A DNA stretch of 64,000 nucleotides, from positions 62,001-126,000 of the forward strand of contig NZ_FNFF01000002.1 of the NCBI RefSeq assembly GCF_900100315.1. Reading direction: 5' to 3'. The notes beneath the pieces were generated by a model. The model was given only the letters and a program-made list of their open reading frames with translations, was not told the origin of the DNA and did no database searches. This DNA is from Streptomyces indicus. Lineage in GTDB: Bacteria > Actinomycetota > Actinomycetes > Streptomycetales > Streptomycetaceae. How positions within the stretch are numbered: position 1 is the stretch's first letter; each line of letters begins with the position of its first letter. A program made the translations under genes and the position numbers. Positions 59,036-64,000 of the stretch are shown piece after piece.

Positions 59036-60127
59036 CCGCGCCCTCGGTCCCGGGCCGCCCGCCCCGAGCACCACGATCTCCCCGGCGTCGAACGCCACCC
59101 CCACCTCGCTCCCGGGTTCGGGCGCGTCCCGCAGCGCGCACGCCGCCTCCAGGCGGGGCGCGTCCGAGGGGTGCAGGTGGAGGGCGACGTGGGTGCCGCG
59201 GAAGGTGCGGGCCGTGACCGTGCAGGTCAACTGGGCTTCGGCGGCGGGCACTACGCGTACGCCGGCCGGCCTGATCAGGAGCTCGCACGGGCCCGACGGC
59301 GTGCCCGCGGGCACCGGGACCTTGCCCCAGACCGTGTCGGCCGCCTCGCCGGTGACCGTCGCCTCGACCACGTTGTCGAAGCCGAGGAAGCGCGCCACGA
59401 AGGCGTCGGCCGGGCGCTGCCACACGTCGAGCGGCGCCCCGACCTGGGCGATCCTGCCGTCGCGCATCACCACGACCCGGTCGGCGAGCGCGAAGGCCTC
59501 GCCCTGGTCGTGGGTGACGGCGAGGACGGTGGTGCCCAACTCGGCGAAGAGCTCCCGCAGTTCGACAACGAGGCGCTCCCTGAGCGAGCGGTCCAGCTGG
59601 CCGAGGGGTTCGTCCAGCATCAGGAGCCGGGGCCGGGGCGCGAGGGCACGGGCGAGCGCCACGCGCTGCTGCTCGCCGCCGGAGAGCGAGCCCACGGCCC
59701 GCCGCCCGGCGCCGGGCAGGCCGACGAGCTCCAGCAACTCGGCCACGCGCGCGGCCTGTTCGGCCTTGGCGGCCCCGTGCATCCGGAGCCCGAACGCCAC
59801 GTTCCCGCCCACGTCCCGCTGCGGGAACAGCTGATGGTCCTGGAACATCAGGCCCACGCCCCGCCGGTGCGCGGGCACCCCGCGCTGGTCGCGCCCGTCC
59901 AGCAGGACACGTCCGGCGTCGAGGTCCTGGAGGCCCGCGACGACCCGGAGCAGCGTGGACTTGCCGGACCCGCTGGGCCCGAGCACACAGACGATCTCGT
60001 GCTCGGCCACCTCCAGGTCCACGGTGTCCAGAGCCGTATGGCCCTTGAAGCGGACCTCGGCTCCTTGCAGGGCGAGCAGGCTGTCCGCGCCCCGCTCGGC
60101 GCGCCGCTTGCCGGTGTCGACGGTCAT
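59024..60127 (-). CDS. thiQ: Thiamine ABC transporter ATP-binding protein
   Basis: A 367-residue ATPase with Walker A GPSGSGKS, Q-loop MFQDHQLFPQRD, signature LSGGEQQRV, Walker B LLMLDEP and H-loop VTHDQ. It is longer than enterobacterial ThiQ (about 230) because of a C-terminal TOBE-like domain (about 245-350), as in FbpC/PotA-type ATPases. The operon position (binding protein, fused-length permease, ATPase) and the TPP riboswitch at the head of the operon indicate thiamine rather than iron. The start ATG (60125-60127) overlaps the permease stop by one base. The 3' end abuts a 32-bp tandem array. Confidence 0.85.
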   Translation of the reverse strand: MTVDTGKRRAERGADSLLALQGAEVRFKGHTALDTVDLEVAEHEIVCVLGPSGSGKSTLLRVVAGLQDLDAGRVLLDGRDQRGVPAHRRGVGLMFQDHQLFPQRDVGGNVAFGLRMHGAAKAEQAARVAELLELVGLPGAGRRAVGSLSGGEQQRVALARALAPRPRLLMLDEPLGQLDRSLRERLVVELRELFAELGTTVLAVTHDQGEAFALADRVVVMRDGRIAQVGAPLDVWQRPADAFVARFLGFDNVVEATVTGEAADTVWGKVPVPAGTPSGPCELLIRPAGVRVVPAAEAQLTCTVTARTFRGTHVALHLHPSDAPRLEAACALRDAPEPGSEVGVAFDAGEIVVLGAGGPGPRARGEA

Positions 60128-61806
60128 CAGAACTCCCCGGTCCGGTCGGTACGGATCCGCTCGAGCAGCAGCAGCGCCACCGCGCACACCAGCATCAGCA
60201 GGGTCGAAAGGGCCATCGCCTGGCCGTAGTTGAGCTCACCGGCCCGGCCGAGCAGCGTGGCCACGGCGACGGGCAGGGTGGGGTTGTCGGGCCGCGCGAT
60301 GAACACCGTGGCCCCGAACTCGCCGAGCGAGACGGCGAAGGCGAACCCGGCCGCGATCAGCAGGGCGCGGCGCACCAGCGGCAGGTCGACCTCGCGCCAC
60401 ACCCGCCAGGGCGAGGCCCCGAGCACCGCCGCGGCCTCGCGCAGGCGTCCGTCCACCGCGCGCAGCACGGGCAGCATGGTGCGTACGACGAAAGGCACCC
60501 CGACCAGGGCCTGGGCCAGCGGCACCAGGATCCACGAGGCCCGCAGGTCGAGCGGCGGCTCGTCCAGCGTGATCAGGAAGCCGAAGCCGACGGTCACGGC
60601 GGAGACGCCGAGCGGCAGCATCAGGAGCGCGTCGAAGCCCCGTACGAAACGGCCCGCGCGGCGCGTGAGCGCGATGGCCGCGAGCCCGCCGATCAGCACG
60701 GCGATGGCCGTCGCGACCACCGCGTACTCCAGCGAATTCCATACGGCGTCGATCGGCGGCACGAGGAAGGCCCCGCCCTCCGCCGAGGTGAGCGCACGGA
60801 AGTAGCCGAGCCCGAAGCCGTCGGCCGTGGCGAAGGAGCGCTGCACGAGCACACCCAGCGGCAGCACGATCAGGAGCGCCACGGTCAGCAACACCCCGCC
60901 CAGCAGCGCCCATTGGCCCGCGCCCTCGGGCTGGCGGGAGGTGCGCGCCGGGTCGACCAGCTTCAGCGTGGCCTCGCGGCGCCGCACGGTCCAGGCGTGC
61001 ACGGCGAGGATCCCGCACACCGCCACGAACTGGATCATCGTCAGGACGGCGGCGGTGTCCAGGGCGAGGAGCTGGGCGGTCTGCCGGTAGATCTCGACCT
61101 CGAGGGTCGCGAACGCGGGCCCGCCGAGAATCAGCACGACCCCGAACGAGCTGAAGGTGAACAGGAACACCATCAGCGCGGCCGCCGCCACCGCGGGCCC
61201 GAGCGCGGGCAGCGTCACCTTGCGCCAGGCGGCGAACCGCGAGGCGCCGAGCATCCGCGCGGCTTCCTCCTGCCGGGGGTCGAGCTGCGCCCACAGGCCG
61301 CCCACCGTCCGTACGACGACGGCGTAGTTGAAGAAGACATGCGCGAGCAGGATCGCCCACACCGTGGTGTCCAGGCGTACGCCCCAGGTCTCGTCGAGCA
61401 GCCCGCCGCGCCCGAGCAGCGCGAGGAAGGCGGACCCGACGACGACGGTGGGCAGCACGAACGGCACGGTGACCACGGCCCGGAGCAGCTGCTTGCCGGG
61501 GAAGTCGAAACGCGCGAACACATACGCACCCGGCAGCGCGACCAGCAGCGTCAGCGCGGTCGAGGCCAGCGCCTGCCAGGTGGTGAACCAGAGCACCTGC
61601 CCGATCGCCGGATCGGTGAGCACCTCACCGAAGCGGCCGAGCTGCCAGCCCGCGTCCGTCTTCAGCCCGCGGCCGACGATCGCGGCGACCGGGTAGGCGA
61701 AGAACAGCGCGAAGAACGCGACCGGCACGGCCATCAGACCGCACCGGATCGCGCTCCCGCGCAGGTCCCGTACCCGGGGCCCTACTTCACGACCAGCGAC
61801 TGCCAC
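60127..61806 (-). CDS. thiP: Thiamine ABC transporter permease (double-length)
   Basis: A 559-residue permease with about 12 membrane segments, equal to two fused permease domains, as in ThiP and FbpB. Two EAA loops are visible: DPRQEEAARMLGASRFAAWRKVTLP and DGRLREAAAVLGASPWRVWREVDLP. The GTG start at 61804-61806 lies inside the end of the binding-protein gene (25-base overlap) and has no clear ribosome-binding site. An internal ATG at 61732-61734, just before the first membrane segment, is an alternative. It is co-translated with the ATPase through a TGATG overlap. Confidence 0.88.
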   Translation of the reverse strand: MAVAGREVGPRVRDLRGSAIRCGLMAVPVAFFALFFAYPVAAIVGRGLKTDAGWQLGRFGEVLTDPAIGQVLWFTTWQALASTALTLLVALPGAYVFARFDFPGKQLLRAVVTVPFVLPTVVVGSAFLALLGRGGLLDETWGVRLDTTVWAILLAHVFFNYAVVVRTVGGLWAQLDPRQEEAARMLGASRFAAWRKVTLPALGPAVAAAALMVFLFTFSSFGVVLILGGPAFATLEVEIYRQTAQLLALDTAAVLTMIQFVAVCGILAVHAWTVRRREATLKLVDPARTSRQPEGAGQWALLGGVLLTVALLIVLPLGVLVQRSFATADGFGLGYFRALTSAEGGAFLVPPIDAVWNSLEYAVVATAIAVLIGGLAAIALTRRAGRFVRGFDALLMLPLGVSAVTVGFGFLITLDEPPLDLRASWILVPLAQALVGVPFVVRTMLPVLRAVDGRLREAAAVLGASPWRVWREVDLPLVRRALLIAAGFAFAVSLGEFGATVFIARPDNPTLPVAVATLLGRAGELNYGQAMALSTLLMLVCAVALLLLERIRTDRTGEF

Positions 61807-62897
61807 GTCTTGACCCAGTCCTCACGGTTGTCCGCGATCTTCTTGGGGTCCATGGTCTGCGGGTCGTCGACCTTCGCGCCGAACTCGGTGAACAGGCTCG
61901 GCAGCTTCGCGTCCTCGATCACCGGATTCACGAACATCTGCAGCGGCATGTCCTCCTGGAACTTCTTCGAGATCAGGAAGTCGATCAGCGCCTTGCCGCC
62001 GGCCGCGTACTTCGCGCCCTTGAGCAGTCCCGCGAACTCGGTCTGCTGGAAGCAGGTCCCGGTGGAGACGCCGGTGGGCGCCTCCTTGGGCTTGTTCTCG
62101 GAGTAGAGCACCTCGACCGGCGGGCTGGAGGCGTACGAGACCACGAGCGGCCGGTCGGCCTTGGCCTTCTTGCCGCCGGCCGAGCCGGAGAACTCCTCGT
62201 TGTACGCCTGCTCCCAGCTGTCGACGACCTTGACGCCGTTGTCCTTCAGCTTGGACCAGTAGTCCTGCCACCCGTCGTCGCCGTACTGGGCGGCGGTCCC
62301 GAGCAGGAAGCCGAGCCCGGGTGAAGAGGTCGCCGCGTTCTCCGTCACCAGCAGATCCTTGTACGCGGGCTTGACCAGATCATCAAACGACTGCGGCGGC
62401 GCGAGCTTCTCCTTCTCGAAGTACGCCTTGTCGTAGTTGACGCAGATGTCGCCGGTGTCGACCGGCGTCACGCGGTGCTCGCCCTGGTCGAGCTGGAGCG
62501 CGGCGGGGACCTTGTCCAGGCCCTTGGCCTCGTAGGACTCGAAGATCCCGTTGTCGAGGGCGCGCGAGAGCAGGGTGTTGTCCACGCCGAAGAAGACATC
62601 GCCCTGCGGGTTGCCCTTGGACAGGACGGCCTTGTTGACGGCCGACCCCGCGTCCCCGCTCTTGAGGACCTGGACCTTGTAGCCGCTCTCCTTCTCGAAC
62701 GCGGCGAGCACGTCCTTCGAGGCGTTGAAGGAGTCATGGCTGACGAGGGTGACGGTCTTGGAACCGCCACCGGAGCCCGTGTCCGAGCCGGACGAGGACG
62801 AACCGGAGTCGCTGCCGCACGCGGCGAGCGCGACCATGCCGAGGCCGGTGGCCACGGCGGTGATCACATACTTGTTGCTCTTACGGGTGGTGCTCAC
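61782..62897 (-). CDS. thiB: Thiamine ABC transporter substrate-binding lipoprotein
   Basis: A 371-residue lipoprotein from GTG 62895-62897 with AGGAGG upstream. The signal peptide ends at lipobox LAAC (Cys27) and is followed by a Ser/Gly linker. The mature part (TVTLVSHDSFNASKDVLAAFEKESGYKVQVL) and the segments GVDNTLLSRALDNGIFE and LLVTENAATSSPGLGFLL match the TbpA/ThiB thiamine-binding family. It is the first gene of the operon. Its ribosome-binding site is sequestered in a hairpin downstream of a TPP riboswitch, so expression should fall when thiamine diphosphate is plentiful. Confidence 0.9.
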   Translation of the reverse strand: MSTTRKSNKYVITAVATGLGMVALAACGSDSGSSSSGSDTGSGGGSKTVTLVSHDSFNASKDVLAAFEKESGYKVQVLKSGDAGSAVNKAVLSKGNPQGDVFFGVDNTLLSRALDNGIFESYEAKGLDKVPAALQLDQGEHRVTPVDTGDICVNYDKAYFEKEKLAPPQSFDDLVKPAYKDLLVTENAATSSPGLGFLLGTAAQYGDDGWQDYWSKLKDNGVKVVDSWEQAYNEEFSGSAGGKKAKADRPLVVSYASSPPVEVLYSENKPKEAPTGVSTGTCFQQTEFAGLLKGAKYAAGGKALIDFLISKKFQEDMPLQMFVNPVIEDAKLPSLFTEFGAKVDDPQTMDPKKIADNREDWVKTWQSLVVK

Positions 62898-62902
62898 TGA
62901 TT

Positions 62903-62924
62903 CCTCCTGGAAGTGACCAGGAAG
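62903..62924 (-). promoter_or_regulatory. Ribosome-binding-site sequestering hairpin of the thiamine operon
   Basis: On the minus strand CUUCCUGG (62917-62924) pairs with CCAGGAGG (62903-62910) over 8 bp (one G-U) with a 6-base loop. It covers the whole AGGAGG that precedes the GTG start. This is a plausible translational expression platform for the upstream riboswitch. Confidence 0.55.
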
Positions 62925-62931
62925 AGACGCG

Positions 62932-62970
62932 GCCCTGCCCCGAAGCCGATGATCGACTTCAGGGCAGGGC
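62932..62970 (-). promoter_or_regulatory. Stable hairpin between riboswitch and ribosome-binding site
   Basis: A 14-bp stem (62957-62970 and 62932-62945; one G-U pair) with an 11-base loop. No U-tract follows it, so it may be a pausing or switching element rather than a classical terminator. Confidence 0.5.
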
Positions 62971-62992
62971 GCAACAGCTCGAGTGGTGACCG

Positions 62993-63098
62993 AACTTCCT
63001 ACCCAGAATGACCTGGGCGAGGTTCAGAGGGTCTGCGGCGGCCCGGGCTCGTGCCCTGCGGCGTCCGCACTCTCAGCGCTGTGGCGCTCCCCTGTCGG
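62993..63098 (-). ncRNA. TPP (THI-box) riboswitch
   Basis: On the minus strand the conserved TPP aptamer elements appear in order: AGGGGAGC, GCUGAGAGUGCGG (CUGAGAG at 63070-63076), then CAGACCCUCUGAACCU, and CCAGGUCAUUCUGGGUAGGAAG. An extended, GC-rich helix stands between the CUGAGA and ACCC(U)..GAACCU halves. It lies directly upstream of the thiamine ABC operon and binds thiamine diphosphate to repress it. Confidence 0.95.
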
Positions 63099-63156
63099 AA
63101 TATGCAGTTGGTTTTCAGCCAGGCTACCTGCTGGCAACCGGACGTCCGTACGAGTC

Positions 63157-64000
63157 TCAGCGCTCGGACGCGGCCAGCTGACCGCAGGCCCCGTCGATCT
63201 CCTGACCCCGGGTGTCCCGAATCGTCACCGGCACACCATGGGCGGCGATCGCCTCGACGAAGGCCTTCTCGTCCTCGGGCCGCGAGGCGGTCCACTTGGA
63301 GCCCGGCGTCGGGTTCAGCGGAATGAGGTTCACATGGACCCGCTTGCCCTTGAGCAGCCGCCCGAGCCGGTCACCGCGCCACGCCTGGTCGTTGATGTCC
63401 CGGATGAGCGCGTACTCGATGGAGATCCGCCGCCCGGACTTCTCCGCGTACTCCCACGCGGCGTCGAGCACCTCGCGCACCTTCCACCGCGTATTGACCG
63501 GTACGAGGGTGTCGCGCAGCTCGTCGTCCGGGGCGTGCAGCGACACCGCGAGCCGGCACTTGAACCCCTCGTCGGCGAACCGCAGCATCGCGGGCACGAG
63601 CCCGACCGTCGACACGGTGATCCCGCGCTGGCTCAGCCCGAGCCCGTCCGGCTCGGGATCGGTCAAACGCCGAATCGCCCCGACCACCCGGTTGTAATTG
63701 GCGAGAGGCTCCCCCATGCCCATGAACACGATGTTGGAAAGCCGCGCCGGACCACCGGGCACCTCACCGTCGCGCAGCGCGCGCATGCCGTCCACGATCT
63801 GGTGCACGATCTCGGCGGTCGACAGATTCCGGTCGAGCCCGGCCTGCCCGGTCGCACAGAACGGACAGTTCATCCCGCACCCGGCCTGCGACGAGATGCA
63901 CATGGTGACCCGATCCGGGTACCGCATGAGCACGGACTCGACGAGCGTCCCGTCGTGCAGCTTCCACAGAGTCTTGCGGGTGGTGTCCTGGTCGGTCGAC
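63157..64000 (-). CDS. rlmN: 23S rRNA (adenine(2503)-C(2))-methyltransferase, C-terminal part
   Basis: A radical-SAM methyltransferase that methylates A2503 of 23S rRNA (and A37 of some tRNAs). The visible 281 codons lack the N-terminus, which runs past the window edge. The cluster motif CGMNCPFC (CX3CX2C), the preceding [20 protein letters not shown], the [14 protein letters not shown] glycine-rich loop, and the C-terminal [15 protein letters not shown] with the catalytic Cys are present. The open frame continues upstream to base 64000, so any start inside it is not the true one. It is the gene beyond the riboswitch and is transcribed in the same direction as the thiamine operon. Confidence 0.97.
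   Translation of the reverse strand, partial: STDQDTTRKTLWKLHDGTLVESVLMRYPDRVTMCISSQAGCGMNCPFCATGQAGLDRNLSTAEIVHQIVDGMRALRDGEVPGGPARLSNIVFMGMGEPLANYNRVVGAIRRLTDPEPDGLGLSQRGITVSTVGLVPAMLRFADEGFKCRLAVSLHAPDDELRDTLVPVNTRWKVREVLDAAWEYAEKSGRRISIEYALIRDINDQAWRGDRLGRLLKGKRVHVNLIPLNPTPGSKWTASRPEDEKAFVEAIAAHGVPVTIRDTRGQEIDGACGQLAASER

Noticed and set aside
59024..62897. Iron(III) ABC transporter (FbpABC-type)
   Set aside because: The permease and ATPase alone would fit, but the TbpA-like binding protein and the TPP riboswitch point to thiamine.

Overview
The window reads as a stretch of a Streptomyces (high-GC actinomycete) chromosome. G+C is very high, with strong third-position G/C bias. The gene content and order match the conserved Streptomyces core: dxr-rseP-ispG, a polyamine/GABA catabolic region, PQQ-repeat Ser/Thr kinases, a PucR regulator, a LAETG sortase substrate, and a TPP-riboswitch thiamine transporter next to rlmN. 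I recognised no insertion sequence, prophage, CRISPR array, tRNA or rRNA.

Layout. 0-9 kb (all minus): a truncated GNAT gene, a DUF4081-GNAT protein, ispG, rseP and dxr (MEP isoprenoid steps plus a site-2 protease), an AftA-like polytopic membrane protein, and an acyl-CoA dehydrogenase. 9-16.5 kb (minus): three tandem kinase-PQQ proteins, of which the middle one is a pseudokinase. 16.5-26 kb: an aldehyde dehydrogenase, a PucR regulator, a membrane-anchored TraD/VirD4-like ATPase (minus), then proC, gabT and a PAP2 phosphatase (plus). 26-34 kb (minus): a six-gene polyamine operon (aldehyde dehydrogenase-potD-potA-potB-potC-FAD oxidoreductase) preceded by a promoter and an inverted repeat. 34-39.5 kb: a NADAR protein, a DUF4190 protein, an adenosine/aminodeoxyfutalosine deaminase, a secreted serine hydrolase and a small membrane protein. 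39.7-42 kb (plus): a compact three-gene cassette with an acyl-CoA dehydrogenase lacking the usual Glu, a MoaD/ThiS-like carrier ending in GG, and a probable hotdog protein. 42-50 kb: a second PotD, a two-component system divergent from a secreted protein, a second polyamine block (aldehyde dehydrogenase, Lrp regulator, aminotransferase). 50-64 kb: an ABC exporter pair, a VOC protein, an orphan molybdenum hydroxylase large subunit, an MFS transporter, a DUF1877 protein, a LOG protein, a LAETG surface protein, a thiamine ABC operon under a TPP riboswitch, and the 3' part of rlmN.

How the genes work together. The polyamine genes form a plausible complete route: uptake (PotABCD), transamination or oxidation of putrescine, oxidation of 4-aminobutanal to GABA (aldehyde dehydrogenases), GABA transamination (GabT), and succinic semialdehyde oxidation. 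They lie in three blocks, with PucR-type and Lrp-type regulators beside two of them.

The most distinctive findings are the acyl-CoA dehydrogenase/sulfur-carrier/hotdog cassette, the pseudokinase inside a kinase-PQQ trio, and a recurring pattern of short tandem duplications (16-36 bp) at or just beyond gene 3' ends. In the clearest case the stop/start junction of a response regulator and its histidine kinase has been triplicated.
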